A stretch of 64,000 nucleotides of DNA, taken from contig CP070732.1 of assembly GCA_020347565.1 (NCBI GenBank), forward strand, positions 960,847 to 1,024,846, written 5' to 3'. A program made the translations under genes and the position numbers. Positions 53,567-60,906 of the stretch are shown in pieces. The DNA is from Methanobacteriota archaeon. Its GTDB lineage: Archaea > Thermoplasmatota > Thermoplasmata > UBA10834. Below the pieces are notes generated by a model, which ran no database searches, had not been told where the DNA came from, and was given only the letters and a program-made list of their open reading frames with translations. The first letter of the stretch is position 1. Each line of letters opens with the position of its first letter.

Positions 53567-54061
53567 ATGCCAGAGGATGGTAGATTGGACGAAGAACAGG
53601 AAAGGCCGCCCGTCGTGGACACGATCGATGCGGATTCCAAGACCAACATGGTCGTGATGAGGTGGATCAGGTTCCTGCTCGACCGGATGGAGCCGGACGC
53701 CCTCCCTGAGCTGTTCCGCTACTACGCTAGGATAGGATGGATCAGCGAGGACGTCGAAGGCTATCTTGTCATGGTCTCGGAGGGGACGAGGCCACCGGAG
53801 GAGGAGCCCGAGCCGGAGCTCCTGTACGAGGAGGTACGAGACCAGAGCCTGCTCGTCACCAAGAAGGAACCGAAGAGGAAGTCCAAGAAGGGACGAAGGC
53901 CTGCCGATGAGGGTTGGAAGCTGACTCCAGAAGATCATCTCAAATCGTGGATGTTCGTCTTGGAGATAGCGGGCATCAGCACCGACCGGAACCTCTGGTG
54001 CGAGCTGGGTCAGAAGATAGACATGTTCGAGGACGGGCTCGACGAGTACTGCAGGATATGA
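53567..54061 (+). CDS. Stand-alone ArlD/E-type archaellum protein
   Basis: A 164-residue protein with the ArlD/E domain (NMVVMRWIRFLLDRMEPDAL, YYARIGWISEDVEGYLVMVS) and the C-terminal motif WKLTPEDHLKSWMFVLEIAG. The same two blocks appear in the long ArlCDE at 57391-58551 (VMRWIEFMFERVPRDKM, WRLSADDHLKSLLFIQKIAG). ArlD/E help couple the motor to chemotaxis. It lies 11 bases after archaellin 1, apart from the main motor operon, so it is probably co-expressed with that archaellin. Confidence 0.78.
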   Translation: MPEDGRLDEEQERPPVVDTIDADSKTNMVVMRWIRFLLDRMEPDALPELFRYYARIGWISEDVEGYLVMVSEGTRPPEEEPEPELLYEEVRDQSLLVTKKEPKRKSKKGRRPADEGWKLTPEDHLKSWMFVLEIAGISTDRNLWCELGQKIDMFEDGLDEYCRI

Positions 54062-54435
54062 GCCCGCCCTCGACGGACATCGTCTGACCTATGGGCTGGA
54101 GAGGCTATGCCGTCACGAGGCATTCCAAGCGTCGCAGAACGACCGGGCCACACTAAACCCCTTAACCGCCACTCTTTTCGCATTCTGCGCTGATTCTCTC
54201 ATTTGAAAATCACTGCTGATGGCCTTATATAAATATCAGGTAGATAAGAGAGCGAGAGCCTCCAACGCATCTCGAGGCACTATCCACAGGGCATGTAGAC
54301 TGTAGACTCTCGTCTGAACGACGGGAGGGCGATTCGCCTCGAAGGGCGGCAGCATTCTGATAGTGCCTCACCGTTGGAGAGGGCTATCTCGACTCGCGTC
54401 CAGTCCCATGCCCGAACCCAGGAGACAGGATCGGG
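54062..54435. promoter_or_regulatory. Promoter and structured leader of the FN3 archaellin gene
   Basis: A TATA (TTATATAAATAT) at 54224-54235 predicts transcription from about 54250. The leader holds a nested stem: outer CTCCAACG 54260-54267 with CGTTGGAG 54372-54379, inner GAGGCACTAT 54274-54283 with ATAGTGCCTC 54360-54369. The inner left arm is part of the 27-base repeat (copy B). GGAG and GGATCGGG precede ATG 54436. Such a leader could regulate translation or mRNA life. Confidence 0.7.
54274..54300 (+). repeat. Archaellin-leader repeat, copy B (27 bp)
   Basis: Contains the core ACTATCCACAGGGCATG and extends to 27 bases that are perfectly reverse-complementary to copy C at 56299-56325. The two copies flank the FN3 archaellin gene. 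Confidence 0.9.
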
Positions 54436-56154
54436 ATGGGGCTCAAGAAGTTCAAGACGAACATCTGTGACGACGAAGAGGCAGACATCGGCATTGGCAC
54501 GCTCATCATCTTCATAGCCATCGTCCTTGTCTCAGCCATAGCTGCGTCTCTGATGCTATATGCAGCAGCGCTGCTCCAACAGCAGGCGCAGAAGACCGTG
54601 GACGACGCCGTCTCAGACGTCTCCGGAGGCATATCGGTCGTGAACGTAGCGGGCGACCGGAACCCGGAGGGCGAGGCGACTTCGATCGTCTCAGGCTACA
54701 TGCCCCCGAGAGATGACCAACCACCTAGCGGAGGCGCGTTATGGGACGTGACTTGCTCGGCGGATGGCGTGTCACCCCTCAACATGGTTCTGAACTGGAC
54801 CTCTGCGGTCGATTACGGATCGGGTCTATCGGAGGAGATCGTGTACAGGACTGAAGTGTACGACCCCACGAACCCCGCATCTTTCAATGAGCAAGTCGCC
54901 CGAAACAGGCTCCTCACGCTCGAGCAGCTGAACCCGACCTATGAGCTGGTGCGTCTGACCCCCGATCCTGGACAGAGTGGACAGTACACGGACTATAGTG
55001 TAAGGGATGACAACTCCACATCCTACGCCTATGCCATCGTCGGCGTGGACAAAGCAGGCAATCGCGCACTCTACAACGCCGTGGATAGCTCGGCGTCTAC
55101 TGACAGCTCGACCCTCGATGAGGACGTGACCGCTCCGATCGGAGGCTCGATGACCAACACGGCAGCGATCGACGACTACACACTGGCCGTCTTCTGGGTT
55201 CCGGCCTCCGATGTTGGCAGTGGCGTCCTAGAGCAACACCTCTACCGCAGCGAGAGCCCTATCGGCGTAGTGCCAACACAGATCCTGGACGGACGGACCG
55301 TTCTGGCGATTCCCAACGCCACGCTTCTGGCCGTGTTCAACTCAACCACATCAAGCTATGTGGACGCGCCCCCCGCACCAGGTGGCTACTACTACTTCGT
55401 AGTGGCGCATGACAGATCGGGCAATCAAGCGCTTCTTGGCTCGCTGATGTACTCGGCAGAATCCGCAGACATGATCCCGCCGACCGCTGCGAGCAGCGTC
55501 TCGGCCAGACAGGCCGTGCAATCCGTCGCGTTGACCTGGGGCGAGGCGGCCGACGGGGAGACGACGATCGCGAAGTACCTTGTATTCAGAAGCACCGCAT
55601 ACTCGGCCCTTGACAGCGTGGAGGAGCTGATGAGCATGGAACCGCTCGCAGAACTCGACAGCGACACATTCGCTTACGCGGACTACTCGGGCGCGACGGG
55701 ATATCTGTACTACTACACAGTCATAGGCGTCGACCTCGCTGGCAATTATGCTCAGCCCGTGACACCGTCGAACACGGTACAGATGATAGAGATCAAGGTG
55801 GAGACGGTACCTGGAAGCAAGCCGATCCTCTTCACGTCGCTGATGATCGAGATCACCGATGGGGAAACCGATGCAACGTTATCGTTCAACCCGAACGTGC
55901 TCGGGCCAGCAGGTGCGACGGGAACCGCATACTCTGTCGAGATACTCAGGGATATCAACGGCGTCTTCGCGTCGACCTACTCGCTGAGCGACAGCGGCCT
56001 CGTCAAGATATTCATAGACGCCGGAGAGATAGGCTTGAACCTCCATGCACAGTCGTCGTTCTCGCTCAAGTTCATACCCACAATCGGTCAACCGACCTTG
56101 GAGGAGTGCAAGATACCGTATCTGGGATCCTATAGGTACGTCACTCTCGTGTGA
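54436..56154 (+). CDS. arlB2: Archaellin with three inserted FN3-like domains
   Basis: A 572-residue archaellin, nearly three times normal size. Residues 1-75 give a class III signal (CDDEEAD, cut before IGIG) and the archaellin helix IGIGTLIIFIAIVLVSAIAA. Three fibronectin-III-like domains follow at about 103-215, 245-340 and 348-445, each with the LxWxxA...GxxYYxV(V/I)GVDxAGN pattern (AIVGVDKAGNR, VVAHDRSGNQ, VIGVDLAGNY). Residues 450-572 are the archaellin beta domain, alignable with archaellin 3 (SKPILFTSLMIEI, SFSLKFIPTIGQPTLEE). The FN3 block is therefore inserted between helix and beta domain. Four N-x-S/T sites are present. It may be a minor, tip or adhesive subunit. Confidence 0.85.
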   Translation: MGLKKFKTNICDDEEADIGIGTLIIFIAIVLVSAIAASLMLYAAALLQQQAQKTVDDAVSDVSGGISVVNVAGDRNPEGEATSIVSGYMPPRDDQPPSGGALWDVTCSADGVSPLNMVLNWTSAVDYGSGLSEEIVYRTEVYDPTNPASFNEQVARNRLLTLEQLNPTYELVRLTPDPGQSGQYTDYSVRDDNSTSYAYAIVGVDKAGNRALYNAVDSSASTDSSTLDEDVTAPIGGSMTNTAAIDDYTLAVFWVPASDVGSGVLEQHLYRSESPIGVVPTQILDGRTVLAIPNATLLAVFNSTTSSYVDAPPAPGGYYYFVVAHDRSGNQALLGSLMYSAESADMIPPTAASSVSARQAVQSVALTWGEAADGETTIAKYLVFRSTAYSALDSVEELMSMEPLAELDSDTFAYADYSGATGYLYYYTVIGVDLAGNYAQPVTPSNTVQMIEIKVETVPGSKPILFTSLMIEITDGETDATLSFNPNVLGPAGATGTAYSVEILRDINGVFASTYSLSDSGLVKIFIDAGEIGLNLHAQSSFSLKFIPTIGQPTLEECKIPYLGSYRYVTLV

Positions 56155-56298
56155 CCTTGACGGGAGCGGCGAGAAGCTGATGGGGCCTCGACCGTCCCCT
56201 CAGCAAATCATCAATGAGAATCAGCACTAGTTATTCCGCTGGAGATTTGTATAATAGTTTTTAAGATATATTTACTGGATAAGTTAGCTTCGAGAGAG

Positions 56299-56325
56299 GT
56301 CTACATGCCCTGTGGATAGTGCCTC
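56299..56325 (-). repeat. Archaellin-leader repeat, copy C (27 bp, inverted)
   Basis: Perfect 27-base reverse complement of copy B. It sits just after the predicted transcription start of the archaellin 3 gene and shares its right end with the CCTCCCAAA hairpin. Confidence 0.9.
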
Positions 56326-56345
56326 CCAAACCCGGCTTTGGGAGG
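56322..56345 (+). promoter_or_regulatory. Leader hairpin, archaellin 3
   Basis: CCTCCCAAA and TTTGGGAGG form a 9-bp stem around a CCCGGC loop. It begins within the last bases of copy C, so the repeat and hairpin may compete in folding. Confidence 0.7.
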
Positions 56346-56662
56346 TACATCTCTCTCACTCCCTGCCCCTAGATGAGGCGGTGGCCGCACAGGAGGTGAG
56401 GTGGACAAACCATGCGATGATGATGAAGCGGTGCGGTCCTGAGCTCGCCCTGAACGACGCCCCCGGACGGCACTGCGACTGATTGTGGGGGGCGTGCAAA
56501 CGTGAAGTTTTGACAGACCTCGGGCAGCGGAAGCTCTCGAAGTCCTGCCGCTAGGTGGGAGAGCGAAGATCGGCTCGGATGATCTCCTCTTTCGGGCAGG
56601 TAGCCCGGACGTCCCCAGGTACGGAACCTGGGAAGAGAGATGCGAAGTTGGAGGAGAAAGAA

Positions 56663-57280
56663 ATGGAAAAGCTAGCGTGGAAGAAGAGAAGAAAGGAAGA
56701 GGGAGGCGAGATGGGTGTAGGAACCCTTCTCATCTTCATCGCCATGATACTCGTCGCCGCAGTGGCTGCGGGCGTCTTGGTTCAGACTGCATACAAGCTG
56801 CAGCAGCAGGCTGAGAGTACTGGCGACGAGGCAATCGCGGACGTAGCGACTGGCTTCAAGGTGCTCGCCACCTGGGGTACAACTGATGCCAACGCGGTGA
56901 TCGACAATGTGTACCTCAAGATTGCCCTTACCGCTGGCAGCCCTGGTGTCAATCTCGCGAACACCACGATTGAAGTGATAAAGACAATCGGTGGTTCGAC
57001 GTCCAGTGAGGTGACTCTAGTATACGCCGCCGCGGCGAGCGCCACGGAGTTCACAGCAACTGAGCTCCGAGACATGCCACCCTCGACGACTGCTGCTATG
57101 ATGACATCGGGAGACATATTCCAGGTGCAGATCGACCTTACGTCAGCCACTGGGATAGACATGGCACTCGATGTCCAGGAGCGACTCTCGCTCGTGTTGA
57201 TGCCGAAGCACGGCGTCCCCACCTTGGTGGAGATAACGGCACCACCAACACTGGAAGCCAGCAGCGTTGTGGTGCTGTAG
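56663..57280 (+). CDS. arlB3: Archaellin 3 (major-type filament subunit)
   Basis: A 205-residue archaellin. The signal peptide [16 protein letters not shown] leads to [20 protein letters not shown], identical in this stretch to archaellin 1, and the protein ends with the [20 protein letters not shown] motif of the family. GGAGGAGA precedes ATG 56663; the in-frame open stretch before it belongs to the leader. Directly upstream of the motor genes, it is the likely main filament subunit. A strong hairpin follows the stop (57318-57353). Confidence 0.92.
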   Translation: MEKLAWKKRRKEEGGEMGVGTLLIFIAMILVAAVAAGVLVQTAYKLQQQAESTGDEAIADVATGFKVLATWGTTDANAVIDNVYLKIALTAGSPGVNLANTTIEVIKTIGGSTSSEVTLVYAAAASATEFTATELRDMPPSTTAAMMTSGDIFQVQIDLTSATGIDMALDVQERLSLVLMPKHGVPTLVEITAPPTLEASSVVVL

Positions 57281-57317
57281 AGACACTAGCCTCTGCAATG
57301 TCCCTGACAGGGAGCAT

Positions 57318-57353
57318 CTCTCTCCCTACCAACATTTTATTGTAGGGAGAGAG
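57318..57353 (+). terminator. Hairpin between archaellin 3 and arlCDE
   Basis: CTCTCTCCCTAC (57318-57329) and GTAGGGAGAGAG (57342-57353) form a perfect 12-bp stem with a T-rich 12-base loop. A smaller TCCCT-GAC-AGGGA hairpin lies just before (57301-57313). It is probably a partial terminator or a 3'-end stabiliser that makes archaellin mRNA more abundant than motor mRNA. Confidence 0.65.
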
Positions 57354-57390
57354 CCCCTGATAGAACAGCACGGGGATTAGGTGTTGCGAT

Positions 57391-58551
57391 ATGGTCGCCC
57401 TGTTCCGAAAGAAGCCAGCTAAAGGCGAATCCTCCAGCCGAAGGAAGCTGAAGGACTTCGAGGATAGGTATGGCGAGGGGACGGAAGAGGAGGCCTATGA
57501 GGAGCTTCGACAGGAGGAGAGCGGCCAAGGCGATTGGCCGCCTCAAGAGGGCGAGGACGACTACGCGTACGAAGGAGAGGACAGCGACGCACTCTCTGGA
57601 GTGAAGGAACTCAGTGAGATACTTGGCCGCCTCGAGGAAATCGAGGACAAGATCGGGAGAATAGACTCCGCTCTGACAACGGAGAAGAGCGAAGGCGCCA
57701 AGGATCGAGAGCGACTGAACCAGATGGAGCAGGACATAAGGAAGCTCCTTTCCGTATACGAGGTCGTCTCCGCCAAGTTCAATCCATTCATCGATGTCTC
57801 CGAAGATGGAACTCCAAGGCCGGTGACGAAGGCGCAGCCTTCGAATGGCATTGAATTCCCGGAGATCAAACTGGATGGAGACCTGCCGGAGTTCAGGCCC
57901 CTCGGAGACGAAGGCGAGGAACAGCCTTTCGAGAGCGGAAGGCCTTCTGAAGCCACTCGGGACACCACCCCGTGGGAGCCAGGGACGCCGACCGAGACCC
58001 TGTTGACCGTGAAACAGAAGACGAGGACGCCGTCACCCCCGCCCCGACTCAACAAGGAGTCGCGGGACGCAGACTACGAGATGGAGGTACGCGCAGCTGC
58101 TAGAAGCAAGCACAACAAGAAGCCGCTGCTGGCCTACATACCCTATGACTACCTCACGCTCGTGCTCGTCATGCGATGGATAGAGTTCATGTTCGAGCGA
58201 GTGCCGAGAGACAAGATGTCGCTCGTACTGGACTACTACGTTGATGTCGGGTTGATAAGCGAGGACGTGAAGTCGGAATTCATGTCCTATGCGAGAGGGG
58301 AGATGCAGGACGTCACCAAGTACATGGGATACGAAGAGGCTCGGGAAGAGGTCTTCAAGGACCTACCAGCTCCTCAGGCCGCTCCGTACAAGAAGGTGGA
58401 GGACTGGAGACTGTCGGCCGATGATCATCTCAAATCCCTGCTCTTCATCCAGAAGATCGCGGGTCTCGAGATCGACAAGGATCGGCTAAACTCCCTAGAA
58501 CAGAACATCTCGAAGTTCAAGGAGAGCTTGGAGGGCTTTCATGGGGTTTAG
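57391..58551 (+). CDS. arlCDE: ArlC/D/E fusion-type archaellum protein
   Basis: A 386-residue cytoplasmic protein. The N-terminal 130 residues are charged with a coiled coil (LGRLEEIEDKIGRIDSALTT, ERLNQMEQDIRKLLSVYEVV) like ArlC/D. A Pro/Glu-rich linker follows. The C-terminal 150 residues are an ArlD/E domain (LVLVMRWIEFMFERVPRDKM, DWRLSADDHLKSLLFIQKIA). These proteins link the motor to the chemotaxis adaptor CheF and switch complex. GGTG precedes ATG 57391. Its stop overlaps the arlF start by 11 bases. Confidence 0.85.
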   Translation: MVALFRKKPAKGESSSRRKLKDFEDRYGEGTEEEAYEELRQEESGQGDWPPQEGEDDYAYEGEDSDALSGVKELSEILGRLEEIEDKIGRIDSALTTEKSEGAKDRERLNQMEQDIRKLLSVYEVVSAKFNPFIDVSEDGTPRPVTKAQPSNGIEFPEIKLDGDLPEFRPLGDEGEEQPFESGRPSEATRDTTPWEPGTPTETLLTVKQKTRTPSPPPRLNKESRDADYEMEVRAAARSKHNKKPLLAYIPYDYLTLVLVMRWIEFMFERVPRDKMSLVLDYYVDVGLISEDVKSEFMSYARGEMQDVTKYMGYEEAREEVFKDLPAPQAAPYKKVEDWRLSADDHLKSLLFIQKIAGLEIDKDRLNSLEQNISKFKESLEGFHGV

Positions 58552-59734
58552 TGTCTCGGCAACAATGGCGATATTCTTCGCCACCTTTCTCATCCTTTTT
58601 TCTATACTCTACTCCTCGGTAGACGATGCTTTCGAAACCGTCTCCGAATCATTCGACGACAGATACGAGTACTTGAGCGAAAGGGCACAGACAGACCTGG
58701 ACATCATTTGCCTATCATACTTCAAGGACACTGACACTTTCGAAGCGCGACTGCGGAACTCCGGGAGCGTTGCCTTGGACACAGACAAGGTGCGGCTGCT
58801 CCTGGACGGAGTCTTACAGACGGGCGCGACGGCGGAGGTCACAGGCGAGACGACGGACTTATGGCTACCTTCGGAGGCACTGGCCATAGCGCTCGAGGAG
58901 CCGAACCTGACATTCGACCCGTCGGTATCGATCAGGACGCACGCCTTCAGTGACGCCGGCCTCTCGGGTCCGTCAAACATATCGGTCGGCCACTCGGTCT
59001 ACGTTATCGATGGGACGCACGTGGACGTGTTCACACTCGACGGCGTCTTCGACTACACGATATCCGATTCGACGAACATCGTTTCACCATCGGACATCAA
59101 GGCGTATGGGGACTATCTGTATGTGCTCGACGAAGGCACGCACATAGACCGCGTTGATCTTGACGGAGATTGGGTGGACCGCCACGTGTACGACCTGACC
59201 AACACGTCGACCCCGACATCGTTTGCCGTCGACTCCTCGTACATGTATGTCATAGACAACAGCGCCCACGTAGACCGGTACAACCTGACCACTGGACTCT
59301 TCGTCGACCAGCTCATCGCCAACGGAGGGTCGATGAGCGCGCCACAGGACATATCAGTTGGCGCGTACCTCTTCGTCATCGACGAGTCGTCAGGCAGCCA
59401 TCATATGGACAGATACTATCTTGACGGGACGGGCGGGGTGCAGATAGTGACTTCGGCAATGCTTTCCTCGCCCACGGACGTCTCGGCATCGGCGTCACAA
59501 CTCTACGAGAGGTACGTATACGTCGTGAACAACAGCAGGGAGATCCTGGTGCTCAACGAAACCGGGGCACCAGTCGCAAGAGTGGACAGCGGTTTGAGCG
59601 ACTCCGTCTCGGGAGTCGACGTGACGGGTAGGATATTCGTCTCAGATGGAACGAATGGCCTCGTGATCGAATACCTCGGCACGAGCGTGAAGATAGTTGC
59701 AGAGAACGGCGTCTCAGAGGTTGCATTGTTATGA
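58541..59734 (+). CDS. arlF: ArlF with inserted six-bladed beta-propeller
   Basis: A 397-residue ArlF; usual length is about 130-170. Residues 1-25 are the membrane helix (MAIFFATFLILFSILY). About 55-142 is the ArlF beta-sandwich (LRNSGSVALDTDKVRLLLDG, WLPSEALAIALEEPNL). About 145-380 is an insert of six repeats of about 40 residues (YVIDGTHVDVFTLDG, YVLDEGTHIDRVDLDGD, YVIDNSAHVDRYNL, FVIDESSGSHHMDRYYLDG and so on), a beta-propeller. The last ArlF strand, VKIVAENGVSEVALL, resumes at the end, as shown by VQVTTENGVTDT at the same place in ArlG. ArlF binds the S-layer outside the membrane, so the propeller would face outward. Confidence 0.82.
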   Translation: MGFSVSATMAIFFATFLILFSILYSSVDDAFETVSESFDDRYEYLSERAQTDLDIICLSYFKDTDTFEARLRNSGSVALDTDKVRLLLDGVLQTGATAEVTGETTDLWLPSEALAIALEEPNLTFDPSVSIRTHAFSDAGLSGPSNISVGHSVYVIDGTHVDVFTLDGVFDYTISDSTNIVSPSDIKAYGDYLYVLDEGTHIDRVDLDGDWVDRHVYDLTNTSTPTSFAVDSSYMYVIDNSAHVDRYNLTTGLFVDQLIANGGSMSAPQDISVGAYLFVIDESSGSHHMDRYYLDGTGGVQIVTSAMLSSPTDVSASASQLYERYVYVVNNSREILVLNETGAPVARVDSGLSDSVSGVDVTGRIFVSDGTNGLVIEYLGTSVKIVAENGVSEVALL

Positions 59735-59749
59735 CAGGATGTGTGTGAT

Positions 59750-60187
59750 ATGGGCGCAAGTGGAAGCACTACTCAATTGGTGTTCTTCGTCTCCGCGATA
59801 ATCGTAGCCACCGCAGTGGTGGCAGTGGCCGCAAACAGCGTGTACGAACTTACGACGGGGATAGACGACAGGAGCAATCAGATAAGCGATGAGATGTCTA
59901 CGCGCATAGAGATCATCAACGACCCGTCTTCGGTCCCGAACAACCCCGTCCTGATATACGTTCAGAACCAGGGCACAACCGTGCTCAACCATAACTATAT
60001 CATTGCGATGTTGGATGGTACTGCAGTGGTCGACCCTGATCTGTCGCTAACTGGGAACATTACCACGCACTGGGACCCGTCCAGCATACTGACAATTTCC
60101 ATCGACCAGAACCTGGCGTCAGGGGACCACATCGTGCAGGTGACCACCGAGAACGGGGTCACGGACACGATGAGCTTCCGAATATGA
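59750..60187 (+). CDS. arlG: ArlG, archaellum stator protein
   Basis: A 145-residue protein of normal ArlG size: N-terminal membrane helix (LVFFVSAIIVATAVVAVAAN) and a beta-sandwich with PVLIYVQNQGTTVLNHNYII and the closing HIVQVTTENGVTDTMSF. ArlG filaments with ArlF anchor the motor to the S-layer. ATG 59750 is preferred; a GTG three codons earlier is possible. It lies 15 bases after arlF. Confidence 0.88.
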   Translation: MGASGSTTQLVFFVSAIIVATAVVAVAANSVYELTTGIDDRSNQISDEMSTRIEIINDPSSVPNNPVLIYVQNQGTTVLNHNYIIAMLDGTAVVDPDLSLTGNITTHWDPSSILTISIDQNLASGDHIVQVTTENGVTDTMSFRI

Positions 60188-60206
60188 AGTGGAGGTGGAT
60201 CCCCCC

Positions 60207-60905
60207 TTGGGCGACACCTACAGGCTACAGATACCGAGAGACGACCTGCATGACCAGCTAGGCCAAGGCCTTCCGGCAGGTACGATAACGCTCATGGAAG
60301 GGGCCAAGGGGTCTGGAAAGAGCGCGGTTGTCCAGCGGATGATCTACGGATTCCTCTCGAACCAGTACACCGTAACGTCCATATCGACCGAGCTAACGGT
60401 CAAGGACTTCATAAACCAGATGTACTCTCTGGACTATCCTATCGCTTCATGGCTACTCGATGGAAAGCTGAAGTTCGTCCCAGTCTATCCGCTCGTCGGG
60501 AACGCCAGGAGCAGGGTCGACTTCCTCGGTATGCTGATGAGTTCGCGCGACCTTTACACGAGCGATGTGATAGTCATAGACACCTTCTCGAGCCTTGTAA
60601 GCAACAGCTTGCGAGGCGAGGAAAACAGCATCAAGGTCCTTTCGTTCTTCAAGAGACTAGCAGGCATGAACAAGAGCATCGTCATAACCATCGATCCAGA
60701 GGAGATGAACGGCAAGGTCCTCGCGCCGTTCGAGTCGGACAGTCACGTCTACCTGAGCCTCGTAGTGTCCCAGGTGGGAGGCATAATATCAAGGAGCATA
60801 ATGGTCAAGAGGTTCGCCAGCACTCAGTACAGAGTGTCACCGATGATAGGCTTCCGAATCGAGCCCAACGTGGGCATGGTCATCGAGATAACCTCCGTGG
60901 TGTGA
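60207..60905 (+). CDS. arlH: ArlH, KaiC-like archaellum motor ATPase
   Basis: A 232-residue RecA/KaiC-type protein. Walker A is EGAKGSGKSAV and Walker B VIVIDTFSSL, followed by LRGEENSIKVLSFFKRLAGM. ArlH forms a ring around ArlI and probably acts as a regulator switching by ATP binding. TTG 60207, with GGAGGTGG eight bases before it, is the best start; GTG 60189 and GTG 60195 are alternatives. It follows arlG by a few bases. Confidence 0.88.
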   Translation: MGDTYRLQIPRDDLHDQLGQGLPAGTITLMEGAKGSGKSAVVQRMIYGFLSNQYTVTSISTELTVKDFINQMYSLDYPIASWLLDGKLKFVPVYPLVGNARSRVDFLGMLMSSRDLYTSDVIVIDTFSSLVSNSLRGEENSIKVLSFFKRLAGMNKSIVITIDPEEMNGKVLAPFESDSHVYLSLVVSQVGGIISRSIMVKRFASTQYRVSPMIGFRIEPNVGMVIEITSVV

Positions 60906-60906
60906 G

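Larger units (their letters stand above)
56155..56662. promoter_or_regulatory. Promoter and long structured leader of archaellin 3
   Basis: A strong A/T-rich promoter lies at 56258-56275 (TTTTAAGATATATTTAC), then a leader of about 370 bases. It contains copy C of the repeat at 56299-56325, the hairpin CCTCCCAAA/TTTGGGAGG at 56322-56345, ACGCCCCC/GGGGGCGT at 56457-56495, and CCCAGGT/ACCTGGG at 56614-56632 just before GGAGGAG and the ATG. Short frames (MRRWPHRR at about 56373; a 21-codon one from about 56415) occur inside. This is unusually long for an archaeal leader. Confidence 0.7.

Noticed and set aside
54284-54300. CCACAGGGCA in the archaellin leaders recalls the CACAGGGCAAAC of c-di-GMP-I (GEMM) riboswitches.
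   Set aside because: The rest of the GEMM consensus (tetraloop receptor, GNRA-type loop, second stem) is not found downstream, and one copy is in antisense.
56413-56455. ATGATGA followed by CTGA twice in the archaellin 3 leader looked like a C/D box guide RNA.
   Set aside because: No C' box and no proper second guide; spacing does not fit.
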